DNA of 64,000 nt from Spirosoma sp. (GCF_026391055.1 NZ_JAPLET010000022.1:897648-961647); one strand, 5' to 3'. Shown: positions 30,786 to 39,606, counted from the first letter of the stretch. Numbers and translations are program-made. Notes: generated by a model from the letters alone, not told the origin.

Positions 30786-32198
30786 TTACGCCCGGATAAA
30801 CGTAACCTGAGCGGGTTTGCTGATCGGGACTGAAACGGTAATTTTTACAACCAGGTAGTTAACCCCGTTAACGTGGACTTTCTTACTAAAATCGAATGAC
30901 GCGAGATCGAACTCGCTAAGGTTCATATCCCGGGTTACGTAAAACCACTCGTTGCGGAGCTTCTCGTTTACTCGCCAAAAAACGGCCGCTAAGCCCTTAA
31001 CGCCTGTCCAGTAAAGCGAGACATCGCCGAGCTCGCTCGAGGCTTTAGGAATCGAATTAAGCCCCTCCCCGCTCAAATAAAAGAGGAGCCTCGGGCTAAA
31101 CTTGTTGGTAAGCTGTCCGAATTGCTCGGTAATGCCGGGTTGTTTGCAAGCGGCCGTACCGCTCGGGGCATCCATTACCAGGCTCGAAAACTTGCTCTTT
31201 AGCGGAGCGATGCCGGTCGGCTCCCCGAGCTCCGGCGTAAGGTAGTCCTCGAGCTCGAGCGGCCGGTCCTTAACCAGCGCGTCGGCCTGCTCTGTCTCCG
31301 AGCCTAGTTGCATCCTGCGAGCCGTCTCGGGTATTTTCTTAAACTTCTTAACGGCTTTATCGCTCCAATCCAGAACGGCCGCTCGGGAAAGAATATCCTT
31401 TGTAAAGCCAATCGTAAGCCGTTTCTCGGCCCCGTTGATCGTAAAGGAAAGGTTAAAGAATTTCCGTAACTCAAGTAAAAACTGAGCGAGGGTAAGCTCG
31501 GGCAAATGCCTCGAGAGCGTTACGGCCGAGGCTCCGTCTAAAGCTCGGGTATTAAAGAGAATCAGTTTTCGGAGCTCGGGCTTATCGAAATAGGCTCCCT
31601 CGATTGTTGTCCCGGTTAAGCTCGCGATTCGCTTAAACAAGTAATCCACGTAAACCATCGGGACTAAAGGACCGCCCGAGGTGTAAGCTCCTGCATAATA
31701 ATCGTTCATTTTTCCCCCGTACCCGATAGCTCCTCCGCTCGTTGAGTAAAAGTCCGGGTTTACAATTGTAGGAAAGCAAACGGCCGAGGAGCTCCCCTCG
31801 TTTACAATTGGCGTAAGCAGAGCCGGGAGCGGAATCGAGCCGAAATCTATGTCGGTCAGAGGCTTATTTTGATAGTCTCCGAAAAACTCGCCCAATGCCT
31901 GTACAACGGTAAACGAGTAATCGGTCCCGGCTTCGGTGAGAACCCCAATCCCGGACTGCAAAAGTTGGCCGTTATAATACTTTTCACAATTGTAACGAAA
32001 AGCTCTCGAGTCGTTTTGCAGCAAATCGGGATACCCTAAAACCGAGCGGTTTCGCGGTGTTGCCGGTAAGTTGGGAATCGTTGCTTTACTCGAGAGGATG
32101 TCCTCGTAAGTCAGGTACGGACTTACGAGCTCGAGATCGGCTCTCGAGTTTGGCGCGAGCTCCATCGGCTCCCCGTTCATTCGTATTTCGAGTTGCAT
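30786..32198 (-). CDS. Probable tail hub or baseplate protein (470 aa)
   Basis: Begins MQLEIRMNGEPMELAPNSRADLELVSPYLTYEDI. It contains the TLAQFLLELRKFFNLSFTINGAEKRLTIGF segment, a pattern seen in gp27/hub-like tail proteins of Bacteroidota prophages, and a beta-rich C-terminus (VNGVNYLVVKITVSVPISKPAQVTF). Lies between the DUF5977 protein and the tape-measure region, which supports a tail-tip role. Confidence 0.6.
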   Translation of the reverse strand: MQLEIRMNGEPMELAPNSRADLELVSPYLTYEDILSSKATIPNLPATPRNRSVLGYPDLLQNDSRAFRYNCEKYYNGQLLQSGIGVLTEAGTDYSFTVVQALGEFFGDYQNKPLTDIDFGSIPLPALLTPIVNEGSSSAVCFPTIVNPDFYSTSGGAIGYGGKMNDYYAGAYTSGGPLVPMVYVDYLFKRIASLTGTTIEGAYFDKPELRKLILFNTRALDGASAVTLSRHLPELTLAQFLLELRKFFNLSFTINGAEKRLTIGFTKDILSRAAVLDWSDKAVKKFKKIPETARRMQLGSETEQADALVKDRPLELEDYLTPELGEPTGIAPLKSKFSSLVMDAPSGTAACKQPGITEQFGQLTNKFSPRLLFYLSGEGLNSIPKASSELGDVSLYWTGVKGLAAVFWRVNEKLRNEWFYVTRDMNLSEFDLASFDFSKKVHVNGVNYLVVKITVSVPISKPAQVTFIRA

Positions 32199-32199
32199 C

Positions 32200-34269
32200 T
32201 TAAAGCGTCGTTAGTTTAAAGTAAAAAAGGTCGCCGTTTGCCGGAGGAGGGAAACTCTGGTAATCGTAGCCCTCCCGGTCGGTCGTGTGGGTGTAGTTGA
32301 GGATAAGCGTCCCGTTTCGGTAAATCTTGAGATTAAGCGTCGAGAAAGCCGGTCCCTTGATGGCGAACCGCCAATCGTTCGAGAGAGCCGGGAAATTCAG
32401 ATCGTTGGCTCCGGCCGGGAGGATATACGGCCCCGTTTGCCCCTGTAAAAACCAAATGTTACCGATGTCCGGGACAATCGTTCCCATGTGGTTCGTTGCT
32501 CCCGTTGGCGCGTAACCGCCCCACCAATGGACCGTTACCCGGCTCGGGTCATTGGCTCTAAAATGCCAGTGACCGGACGGAATAGCAACCTGATATAGCT
32601 CGGGTGCGCTCGTACAAGTCCCGTACTGGTTTACATACGCCTGTGTGTTTTTGGCCTTATACTCGGCCTCGGCCAGCGCGTCGGCATCGCCCGGAGCCTC
32701 CCCGCCGTATTTACCGGCCGGAATCGAAATCGTTAACGGCCCGCCGACCATATCGACCCCGCAATTATTGCGGCTGTAGGTCGTCTCCCGGGTAATGGCT
32801 GCACTCGGGTAGGGAGTTGAGCCGGTAACGCCCCCAGGGAGCAAAAAGTCGGCTATAAAATCCGGGTCTCCCTGAATGTTGGGCTTTTCGGTCCTCGGCT
32901 TGTAAAGCGAGTTATCGTCGGTATAGTATTTCTGTAAGCGAATCGGTCGGCCTCTCCCGTTCCGCTTGCCCAGGGAGTCGAGCATATAGACCAGGCCGAG
33001 CCCCCGCCAACTGGTCGGCCGAGCGGCCGAGAGCGGAGCGGCCGGGAGAGCGGAGAAATTTTGTACCGGCGTTGTCCGCTTAAAGGTGAACGTGCGGCTT
33101 ATCAGATCGGCCGAATCCTCCGAATCGAGTAAGCTGTTTGTCGTTATGTCAAGCGGGAAATGTCCCTTATCCGTAACGATATAAAGCTCCTCGGAGAGTA
33201 GGAGCTCATCCAGATAAGCGAGTGTTTGCTTTGCGTTTCGCTCAATCCATCCGGTCGAGACGGTAAGCTCCCGCTCCCCGGTAAGGTTTACGATTTTAAT
33301 TTCGGGAAAGTCGAGCGCGGCTCCGAGCGGCCGGTCAACCTCGGCCAGCGTCCGGCTCGTTTTCAGCGTCTCGGAGCCCTCGCCAATCAGTCGGAGCGTG
33401 TCCCAGCCTCCCCGGGAGTTGGAGAACAAAATAAACCGCTCCTGCTGTCGATAGCGCGGGTCGATTCGGTAAGTACGAACCTCGGAAAGTCGCTCGTTCG
33501 CCTGGTTGGAAAGCCAAACTTTATACGAGCGTACTCTCTTGGGCAAACTATTCAGGCCGAGAGCCTGGGGACCCATCGGAGCGCAAATAACCTGGTATAG
33601 ACCGACCCCCTCGAGCGAGCCTTTGTCGAGCGTCTGAGTCGATAGGTCCTCGAACGTTACCTCGATTCGGCGTTTAACCGAGGCCGGAGCCGGAGACTGA
33701 TTAAGCAGGAAATAAAGATACTCCTCCTGCTGCGAGCCGATAACTTTTCCGTCCGGCTGCGAGGTCAGAAAGGAGCGCGTCTCGAGGAGGTATTTGTCGA
33801 AAAACTGGTCGCCCCATCCGGCGAAATCCTCCTCGTTTAATCCCGCTTTGATAATCCAGATTTTCGGCCGGGTTATTTCCGAGCCGGGAATTACAATCCC
33901 GTTATTTTCGATTGACTCCCGGAGCTCGACCGGCATCGTTAACGAGACAATTACGCTCATGCCCTCTTGTTTGAACTCGGGCTTTGTCCGCTCGAGCGCG
34001 TCGTTAAGGAGCTCATCGAGCCGGAAAAATGCGCCCTCGAATATGCTCGCTCCTCCCTTTAGGAGCGGAGGCTTTTCGGCTCCGGGCAGCTTGAGGAGCC
34101 GCTCGAGCTCGGGAGATTGCCGGTAAGCCGGGATATAAATATCCAGATAATAGCGTAGCCCGGAGCGGTCCTCGAGCGTCGGGTCAACCGGCTCGATATT
34201 GTGCTCGATACGGTTTCTCCCCAAATGGAGCGGAAGAAAAGTAAGATCGGTTTTTAGTGTATCAATCAT
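32200..34269 (-). CDS. Tail-tip protein with DUF5977 domain (689 aa)
   Basis: The N-terminal 350 residues are beta-rich. At about 510-570, TYSRNNCGVDMVGGPLTISIPAGKYGG followed by DADALAEAEYKAKNTQAYVNQYGTC matches the DUF5977 pattern of Cys-bounded modules in surface and tail proteins. The C-terminal 110 residues form a jelly-roll-like domain (GPYILPAGANDLNFPALSNDWRFAIKGPAFSTLNLKIYRNG). It probably sits at the tail tip with the hub protein, whose gene it abuts. Confidence 0.65.
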   Translation of the reverse strand: MIDTLKTDLTFLPLHLGRNRIEHNIEPVDPTLEDRSGLRYYLDIYIPAYRQSPELERLLKLPGAEKPPLLKGGASIFEGAFFRLDELLNDALERTKPEFKQEGMSVIVSLTMPVELRESIENNGIVIPGSEITRPKIWIIKAGLNEEDFAGWGDQFFDKYLLETRSFLTSQPDGKVIGSQQEEYLYFLLNQSPAPASVKRRIEVTFEDLSTQTLDKGSLEGVGLYQVICAPMGPQALGLNSLPKRVRSYKVWLSNQANERLSEVRTYRIDPRYRQQERFILFSNSRGGWDTLRLIGEGSETLKTSRTLAEVDRPLGAALDFPEIKIVNLTGERELTVSTGWIERNAKQTLAYLDELLLSEELYIVTDKGHFPLDITTNSLLDSEDSADLISRTFTFKRTTPVQNFSALPAAPLSAARPTSWRGLGLVYMLDSLGKRNGRGRPIRLQKYYTDDNSLYKPRTEKPNIQGDPDFIADFLLPGGVTGSTPYPSAAITRETTYSRNNCGVDMVGGPLTISIPAGKYGGEAPGDADALAEAEYKAKNTQAYVNQYGTCTSAPELYQVAIPSGHWHFRANDPSRVTVHWWGGYAPTGATNHMGTIVPDIGNIWFLQGQTGPYILPAGANDLNFPALSNDWRFAIKGPAFSTLNLKIYRNGTLILNYTHTTDREGYDYQSFPPPANGDLFYFKLTTL

Positions 34270-34288
34270 AAAGGCCTAAACTTTTGAT

Positions 34289-34321
34289 AAAGATCAGGCC
34301 CTTTTCAATGAAGGAAAGGAC
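34289..34321 (-). promoter_or_regulatory. Two-part phage element 6
   Basis: Minus strand GTCCTTTCCTT, with TTTA one base nearer than the standard spacing, 18-20 nt before the start at 34,269. It starts 4 nt after the preceding stop codon. A GGGCCT...AGGCCT hairpin overlaps it. Confidence 0.5.
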
Positions 34322-34325
34322 GGAA

Positions 34326-34598
34326 TTAGGGTAACTCCTCGAGCTCGCCGAAATCGAGCGAGACTCGGTAAACGTCCGGCCTAACGAGCGTCAGGGTAAA
34401 GTAGATCGGGAGGTTTTTCCTCGTTGCGTAGTAGTTAAACCGCTCCTCAATCTCGATTGCCGTCTCCTCGCTTAGCGCGGCAATTTCGACAATAGGCTCC
34501 CCAGCTTCGAGCCGCTTAAATACCTGATCGGTTAGGGAGAAAAAGTCGCCTTTAAGGTTGGCGTAATCAATTGGTTTTATCGGAGTGCTTACCGGCAT
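34326..34598 (-). CDS. Hypothetical phage protein (90 aa)
   Basis: Begins MPVSTPIKPIDYANLKGDFF, then helices and strands (YFTLTLVRPDVYRVSLDFGELEELP). It is the first leftward gene downstream of the AT-rich cargo gene. Family not recognised. Confidence 0.6.
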   Translation of the reverse strand: MPVSTPIKPIDYANLKGDFFSLTDQVFKRLEAGEPIVEIAALSEETAIEIEERFNYYATRKNLPIYFTLTLVRPDVYRVSLDFGELEELP

Positions 34599-34614
34599 AG
34601 TTTCCCTTTTTTGG

Positions 34615-34649
34615 GAAAGTTGGCTCGAGGAGCCAATGCCGGAAAGGAC
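34615..34649 (-). promoter_or_regulatory. Two-part phage element 5
   Basis: Minus strand GTCCTTTCCGG, 24 bp, TTTC, 16 nt before the start at 34,598. As the gene lies downstream of a cargo gene on the other strand, a promoter is needed here. TTGGCTCCTCGAGCCAA lies between the boxes. Confidence 0.6.
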
Positions 34650-34796
34650 AGCTTTAAACCTTATAGAAAGGTGCCTCAGTATTTATAATTGTACAATTAG
34701 AGCTTAAGTATGTAATCAATTAACACTTCTTCGATTAATCAGTATTGAAGTTTGGTTTTTATGACTTAATATTAACAACAAATAAACCTTTATTAT

Positions 34797-35318
34797 ATGA
34801 ATAACGAACAGTCAAATAATCCACTGCCAAATCGTGAAGAGTCTTCTAGTCCACAACTAAACCTTCAACCGTCTACTAATTCAGACCCAAACATTCAACC
34901 GCCTACTAGTTCAGACCCAAACATTCAACCGCCTACTAGTTCACAACTTGATTTTGAGCTTCCTAAAAGTGAAATCAATACTTTAGGAAAAGTGGTAACG
35001 TCTCAAAGTCTGCCTGAAATTGAAGTTTTTCAGCACATTAATTTCAATTTCCTGACTAATTCTATTAAACTTGAAGAGGGTGAGAAAGCAAGGCATACAG
35101 ATAGGTTTAGGCTCAGAACTACCTTTAACGTAGATTTAACAGGTCACGACTTGTACGAACAAATTTCCTCTATCATTATTTATTCGGGTTATTGGAAATT
35201 TTTCGACAAAGAAGGGGTTGCTTGGCCGACCATTTTGGGCCCTGGTCATTACCCTAGGATTAAGGACAATGGGATCGACAATGATAAAATAGGCCGTTTT
35301 GAATGCGTTGCCTTCTAG
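34797..35318 (+). CDS. Cargo (moron-like) protein with repeat-rich N-terminus (173 aa)
   Basis: The only plus-strand gene inside the structural region. It is AT-rich and free of the CTCG/CGAG words that fill its neighbours, so it was probably acquired separately. The N-terminal 55 residues are Asn/Pro/Ser-rich with a decapeptide repeat (QPPTSSDPNI). The C-terminal 100 residues look folded, with strands such as HTDRFRLRTTFNVDLTG and SIIIYSGYWKFF. An AT-rich leader and its own bidirectional terminator frame it, the hallmark of a moron expressed in the lysogen. Function unknown. Confidence 0.75.
   Translation: MNNEQSNNPLPNREESSSPQLNLQPSTNSDPNIQPPTSSDPNIQPPTSSQLDFELPKSEINTLGKVVTSQSLPEIEVFQHINFNFLTNSIKLEEGEKARHTDRFRLRTTFNVDLTGHDLYEQISSIIIYSGYWKFFDKEGVAWPTILGPGHYPRIKDNGIDNDKIGRFECVAF
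34864..34943 (+). repeat. 30-bp tandem repeats in the cargo gene
   Basis: Units 34,864-34,893, 34,894-34,923 and a partial third copy to 34,943; they encode the decapeptide QPPTSSDPNI. Confidence 0.8.
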
Positions 35319-35340
35319 TATAGCCTACTGAATAAATAAA

Positions 35341-35369
35341 AAAGGCCTCTCCACAGTGGAGAGGCCTTT
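35341..35369. terminator. Bidirectional terminator after the cargo gene
   Basis: 13-bp arms AAAGGCCTCTCCA / TGGAGAGGCCTTT, 3-nt loop, with A and T runs outside. Confidence 0.9.
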
Positions 35370-35380
35370 TTTATTTATTA

Positions 35381-35614
35381 TTATTTCCGGGTTGAATACG
35401 GATTGTCCCGGACAAAGTTCTTAACCCGTCTATCGGCAAGGAGCTCGGCCGAGGCCTCGGCCTTTCTGGTAACGAATCGCTCCCAGATCGAGAGCTTAAC
35501 AAGGCCGGTTAAGACAAAGGCCGAGGTCTTAAAGCCCCTCGAGAGGTAATATAAAAACACTAGGGGAGCGGCTAGAATCCAAACCAACCAAAACAGAATA
35601 GCGCGTAAAATCAT
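35381..35614 (-). CDS. Small membrane protein (77 aa)
   Basis: The ATG at 35,614 (MILRAILFWLVWILAAPLVFLYYL) opens with one long membrane helix; a basic C-terminus follows (RRVKNFVRDNPYSTRK). It lies downstream of tail genes; a lysis or virion-assembly role is possible, not demonstrated. Confidence 0.55.
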   Translation of the reverse strand: MILRAILFWLVWILAAPLVFLYYLSRGFKTSAFVLTGLVKLSIWERFVTRKAEASAELLADRRVKNFVRDNPYSTRK

Positions 35615-35618
35615 AGTC

Positions 35619-36077
35619 TTATAAAATAGGGTTAACCGGCAACGCAAAACGGAGTTTAACCTCGTAGCCGTAAACGGCATCACTTATTAACCAGGAAACC
35701 GGCTCCATGCTGAGAGCTTTGTCCTCATCGAAAAGAATCTGCTTTCCGTCGTCTCCCTCGAGGAGCTTGTACAAGTCGGCTGCGATTTCCTCGGCCTTAT
35801 CGAAAGCCGCGTCCTCTTCCGCGTAATCGCCTGGTCGTTTGCAATGGCAAAATACAAAAAATGTAACGTCGAACCATCCGAGAACCTGATCGGCTCCGTT
35901 GTTAACGATCTTATACTTTGGCCGGAGGCAAAAAAAACCCGGATAAACGTTCTCGCTCCGGCTGTCTCCGAGCACTCTCTCCCACCTATTGCCGTCACTA
36001 AGCATTGAATAAACAACCCCCTCGACCGAGAGAGCTTTCGGCTTTAGATAAGCCCAGAATTGATTAGTTACGCTCAT
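35619..36077 (-). CDS. Probable neck or tail-completion protein (152 aa)
   Basis: Begins MSVTNQFWAYLKPKALSVEGVVYSML; strands, then a helix with acidic residues (KAEEIAADLYKLLEGDDGK) and a C-terminal strand pair (YGYEVKLRFALPVN). Size and order before tail genes fit a tail terminator protein; no motif proves it. Start overlaps the preceding stop by 4 nt. Confidence 0.5.
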   Translation of the reverse strand: MSVTNQFWAYLKPKALSVEGVVYSMLSDGNRWERVLGDSRSENVYPGFFCLRPKYKIVNNGADQVLGWFDVTFFVFCHCKRPGDYAEEDAAFDKAEEIAADLYKLLEGDDGKQILFDEDKALSMEPVSWLISDAVYGYEVKLRFALPVNPIL

Positions 36078-36922
36078 TGCTCCGCTTTTTTACGCTCGGC
36101 CTCTGCGAGCAAGTCTTTAGAATGTTCCTCGAGAAAAAGTAATACCTCATGCAGATTAACCGCTTTCGTCTCGTTAAGCGTCCCAAAAATGCCCTTTTGG
36201 GCGAGTAAATGCGTATTCTTAACGAACCCCTGTCCCGGATACTCCTCCTCGCTTTCCGAGCCTTCCTCGCCAAAAATCTGATATTGCTCTAAAACGGCTT
36301 TCATGTTGCCAGCGAAGTAAAGCAGGATTGCCATTTTAACCCCCTCGTCAAGCTCGGCAACCGCTTTTGCTCGCTGCTTAACGATAAACTCGTTATAGGC
36401 CTCCCGCTCGTCTCCGTTCCAGTTCGCCCCCTTCCCGGCTTTGCTTCGAGCCGGTCGGCAAATGGTCGAAATCAATAAATGTAAATGGTCATTGCCGGGT
36501 ACAAGTTGCCGGAGATAGACTAAAAAATGGATATACGCGTCGGTAAGCTCCCCGTAACTCATGGTTAAGAATTTTTCCTCCGGGAGTAACAGGGTAAGCC
36601 CCTTAACGGCAATCGAGGGAAAGGGCTGTTTTTGGATTGGCTCGGTTTCCATCCAACCCAAAAACCGGTAAAGGTCATGCAAAACGATTGCGTTCGCGGC
36701 TCTGGCTTTCTTTCCGATTTTGGGCGAAAAGTGTTTTTGCATAAGTGCTTTCCAGACTCGAGGCTTAACATTGAGTGCTAGCCGGATTATCTCGAGGTAA
36801 TAGTCTCCCGTTCCCGGCGTAAAATAAACAAGCCTCAAAAGCTCGGCTAAACGTTCGGGAGGTACGTCGGCCCAGCTTTGAGGCAAGTTGTAATTTTGGT
36901 TGTCGAGGTTAATTTGTATCAT
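36074..36922 (-). CDS. Hypothetical tail-region protein (282 aa)
   Basis: The start at 36,922 (MIQINLDNQNYNLPQSWADVP) is chosen because it follows a perfect hairpin and the two-part element; an earlier ATG lies inside the hairpin. Helical, acidic C-terminus ending LLAEAERKKAEQ. It resembles the size class of tail-assembly or head-completion proteins. Not recognised. Confidence 0.6.
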   Translation of the reverse strand: MIQINLDNQNYNLPQSWADVPPERLAELLRLVYFTPGTGDYYLEIIRLALNVKPRVWKALMQKHFSPKIGKKARAANAIVLHDLYRFLGWMETEPIQKQPFPSIAVKGLTLLLPEEKFLTMSYGELTDAYIHFLVYLRQLVPGNDHLHLLISTICRPARSKAGKGANWNGDEREAYNEFIVKQRAKAVAELDEGVKMAILLYFAGNMKAVLEQYQIFGEEGSESEEEYPGQGFVKNTHLLAQKGIFGTLNETKAVNLHEVLLFLEEHSKDLLAEAERKKAEQ

Positions 36923-36925
36923 TCC

Positions 36926-36966
36926 CGTTTGTCGGCTTGTTTTTGTGCAAAGCAAGCCGACAAACG
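36926..36966 (-). promoter_or_regulatory. 14-bp perfect hairpin abutting a start codon
   Basis: Arms CGTTTGTCGGCTTG / CAAGCCGACAAACG with a 13-nt loop, ending 3 nt before the ATG at 36,922 on the minus strand. The TTTG box of element 4 lies in its loop side. It could control translation of the 36,922 gene. Confidence 0.7.
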
Positions 36967-36982
36967 AGCCCCCGGAAAGGAC
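36948..36982 (-). promoter_or_regulatory. Two-part phage element 4
   Basis: Minus strand GTCCTTTCCGG, 24 bp, TTTG, 25 nt before the start at 36,922. It begins immediately after the previous gene's stop. Confidence 0.6.
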
Positions 36983-37279
36983 TTAAACGTTATCGAGTTC
37001 GTGCTTACGTTTGTAGGCCTCGAAGTCAACCGAGAATTGAGAAACAGCAACGGCCGTTACCCCGATAGAGCTCGCTAGTAAGCCCGAGATAAAGCTCGCC
37101 TGTGAGCCCAGAAACGAAACGAGAGCCGGAATCTGTACCCCTTGTTGATCGGCCGAAAGAATGACCGCTCCCAGGATGCCGAGAACAATCCCGATTTTTT
37201 GAATGAGTTTAAAAACGCCCGAGTTCGGCGCGATGAACCGCTCGAGGAGCGTTAGTTCGTTTTGTAGGTTTGCTTTCAT
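36983..37279 (-). CDS. Holin-like membrane protein (98 aa)
   Basis: Two hydrophobic segments (IGIVLGILGAVILSADQQ region and VSFLGSQASFISGLLASSIGVTAVAVSQF) between a charged N-terminus and a basic tail (YKRKHELDNV). Two-helix holins have this size and shape, and the gene follows the secreted CHAP-like hydrolase directly. Confidence 0.6.
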   Translation of the reverse strand: MKANLQNELTLLERFIAPNSGVFKLIQKIGIVLGILGAVILSADQQGVQIPALVSFLGSQASFISGLLASSIGVTAVAVSQFSVDFEAYKRKHELDNV

Positions 37280-37285
37280 AGTTGT

Positions 37286-37900
37286 TTACTGTTTGTACTG
37301 TTTGAGTGTTGGCGTTATCCAGTTGGCAATAAATTTTATCTCCGACATTCTCCTCCGGTTGACGTAACAACCGCCTTTTGTGCCTTTGCCTCCGGTCGTG
37401 TTAAAGCCGATGCAACGCACATAGTCCGCGTCCGGGTCGAATCTGTCCTCGGCAATGGCTTCGATGTGAGAGGCGTACAAACTGACGGCATCCATTTTTT
37501 GCGGTTGGATGCCGCTCCGGTTGTTGCCTCGCTGATTGCGTCGGTAAATGATTTTGGTCTTGTCGGAGAAGTAGCTCGAAACCGCTCCCGGAGCCTTAAC
37601 CGGGAGCCAAAGGCCGTTAACCCGATGCACGTAGTTAAATGCACTCGCGCAATAAAACGCCCGGTCGGAAAGGCCGTTGTAGCGGTTAATTTTCGAGATC
37701 CATTTCGCGTCGTTGTGGTTGGTTTTCTCGGTCATGCCGAGGTACGTCGCGGCCGTGTCGTAAATGGCTTGCCGGAGTATCGACTCATCAATCGAGACCG
37801 GCCGAGCCGGAGCGGGTCGGTCCCGCTTTAGGGCTTGACCAGATGCGAAAGAGCCGAATGTAAGAGAAATAAGGAGACTAAAAAGAGCGTGATAATACAT
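37286..37900 (-). CDS. Exported CHAP-like peptidoglycan hydrolase (204 aa)
   Basis: Signal peptide in residues 1-22 (MYYHALFSLLISLTFGSFASGQ). A Cys in AFYCASAFNYVHRV, a His in DAVSLYASHIEAIA and an Asn in GFNTTGG are arranged like the Cys-His-Asn triad of CHAP/NlpC amidases, with conserved Trp/Pro near NGLWLPVKAPGAVSSYF. Its N-terminus overlaps the upstream gene by 73 nt. Paired with a holin-like gene, it is a probable lysis enzyme with its own signal peptide. Confidence 0.7.
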   Translation of the reverse strand: MYYHALFSLLISLTFGSFASGQALKRDRPAPARPVSIDESILRQAIYDTAATYLGMTEKTNHNDAKWISKINRYNGLSDRAFYCASAFNYVHRVNGLWLPVKAPGAVSSYFSDKTKIIYRRNQRGNNRSGIQPQKMDAVSLYASHIEAIAEDRFDPDADYVRCIGFNTTGGKGTKGGCYVNRRRMSEIKFIANWITPTLKQYKQ

Positions 37901-38631
37901 CGTTGGAAAGGTGTTAAATCTTCGTAGAACTCGGTAATAAAGTCTTTCTTACTTCTGAAAAATGGGAGGATGTACAGGAGTACAAACGGCGCAAAAATGA
38001 GGAGCTTAACCAGTGCGAGCGGCAAATCGAAGAACTCGTAAAACTTCTCGAGGAAAAACTTTTGTATGCTCGTTGCGTCGTAAGGGTTCATTTTAAGCTC
38101 CGGCTTATCGTCGGGAATGGCCTCGTTAAGTTTTTGGATGTGCTCCCCATAGCCGACAAAGAGGCTATAGGCAAAAAAGATAACAAAGAACAAACCGACC
38201 ATTTGCCAGAAAGCCGAGCCCCATTTCCGATTTTTCCCGGCTGCGGGTTTGGGCTCGGAGGCCTCCTCGAGCTCTTTGGGAATCTCAAGCCCGAGTTGCT
38301 GAGCGAGCCCGAGCGCGTTCTTTTCGGCCTCGATTGCCCAACGTAAATACGTCATTTTCGAGGCCTCGTCGGTCTCCTTAGCGGCCGAGGCTCTAAAGTT
38401 CTGCGCGTCGGTCCGTTGGAGATGGTACATATCGACCTGCGCGTTATACTCGGCCTCCTGAGCGATTCGCTTTTTATCGGCGAGCTCGGTCCGCTTTCGC
38501 TCGAGCTCCTCGGCTTCTTTTTCGAGATCGGCCTCCTCGGTTGCCAGTGTGTCGAGAACCGGGTCGGTCTCGGGCTCATTGCGCGTAATTTTAAGCGGAG
38601 CCTGCCGGATTGGTGTTTCTTTGGCTTGCAT
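37828..38631 (-). CDS. Coiled-coil membrane protein (267 aa)
   Basis: The N-terminal 130 residues form a charged coiled coil (EEADLEKEAEELERKRTELADKKRIAQEAEYNAQ). Three to four membrane segments follow: MVGLFFVIFFAYSLFVGYG, ALVKLLIFAPFVLLYILPFF and CIITLFLVSLFLLHSAL. It directly precedes the exported hydrolase gene. It is unlike standard virion proteins; an envelope function such as lysis regulation or exclusion is possible. Confidence 0.55.
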   Translation of the reverse strand: MQAKETPIRQAPLKITRNEPETDPVLDTLATEEADLEKEAEELERKRTELADKKRIAQEAEYNAQVDMYHLQRTDAQNFRASAAKETDEASKMTYLRWAIEAEKNALGLAQQLGLEIPKELEEASEPKPAAGKNRKWGSAFWQMVGLFFVIFFAYSLFVGYGEHIQKLNEAIPDDKPELKMNPYDATSIQKFFLEKFYEFFDLPLALVKLLIFAPFVLLYILPFFRSKKDFITEFYEDLTPFQRCIITLFLVSLFLLHSALSHLVKP

Positions 38632-38637
38632 TGTTGT

Positions 38638-39606
38638 TTACAGGATAATAGATGTTGAATTAGTAAAGTCTATAGCCTCGGCCGTTTGGCCTTTGTTAGC
38701 CTGGTAATAGCCCGAAAAGAGCTCGGGAGTTGCCGCCGAGTCGAGGTATTTCGTAGCGCGTCCCAGATAAACCGAGGCATCGTTTAAGAACTGTTGCCGG
38801 AGGGAGTCTCTTACCCCCGCTCCGGGTGCAACCTGTTCGAGTAAGCCCGATTTCGAGCGTTGCTCGGAGATGCCGACCGGCGAGACGTTTAAGGAGAGAT
38901 ACGGGAGAGCCTCGAAAATGGCTAAGTGAGCAACGGCCGGGAGTAGCTCGTTAAGGAGCTTACTCTCCTGAATGGTCAGGCCGAGCCGGAGGCCTTTGCA
39001 TTTTTCCTTAAGCTCATCGAAAACCGAATCCGTTAACGCTGGTCGGATATAGAGCTCCTCGGCCCGTTCGATGTAGGTAATCAACTGGTCGAACATCCGG
39101 CTTTGTTTGCCCATCGTTGGAACCCATCGGGCAAGCTCTCCGGCCGAGCGGATAAACCGCTCCTGCCGCTTTTGGTAAGCCTCCGAGCTGACCCAGGCCT
39201 GTGGCCGGAGCTCCTCGAGAAGTGAGAAAAAATCCTCGAGCGATAGGTCCAACATTTGGAGGTTCGCGTCTTTGGAGTCGATATACTCCCATTTCGTGAT
39301 CGGCGTTGTCTGGTTCGGGTTTGCTTTGGTAAGGCCTAAATCGCCGACTCTGATTTTTAGATGCGGGAAAGCCAGATCGTAAGCGTACCAGCAAATGCAG
39401 GATTGAGCGAGCTCGAGGAGGTCCCGCTCGGCATTGCTCCCCGCTTCGAGTAGGTCCTCTAAATAATCCATCATGTCCGATCCAACCATCCGGCGAAACC
39501 ACCGAATCGAGGTCTTAACGAAGGGCTCGACCGTCTCGAAATTTAACTTTGTCTGTATGCCGCCCAGGTGTAGCTTAAGCGTTTCGACTGTTACTAGATT
39601 GCTCAT
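38638..39606 (-). CDS. Head-tail adaptor-type protein (322 aa)
   Basis: Follows the portal-like gene with 1 nt spacing. Two similar helical halves (VETLKLHLGGIQTKLNFETVEPFVKTSIRWFRRMVG and a second one starting near FIRSAGELARWVPTMGKQ) suggest duplication. The pattern fits DUF6712-type proteins of Bacteroidota phages, whose role is probably a neck or adaptor. Moderate confidence. Confidence 0.55.
   Translation of the reverse strand: MSNLVTVETLKLHLGGIQTKLNFETVEPFVKTSIRWFRRMVGSDMMDYLEDLLEAGSNAERDLLELAQSCICWYAYDLAFPHLKIRVGDLGLTKANPNQTTPITKWEYIDSKDANLQMLDLSLEDFFSLLEELRPQAWVSSEAYQKRQERFIRSAGELARWVPTMGKQSRMFDQLITYIERAEELYIRPALTDSVFDELKEKCKGLRLGLTIQESKLLNELLPAVAHLAIFEALPYLSLNVSPVGISEQRSKSGLLEQVAPGAGVRDSLRQQFLNDASVYLGRATKYLDSAATPELFSGYYQANKGQTAEAIDFTNSTSIIL

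Noticed and set aside
31659..31666. AAAGGAC inside the hub gene as a further promoter copy
   Set aside because: The second TTTG box is not at the required distance, and it lies mid-gene, so it was not counted as a family member.
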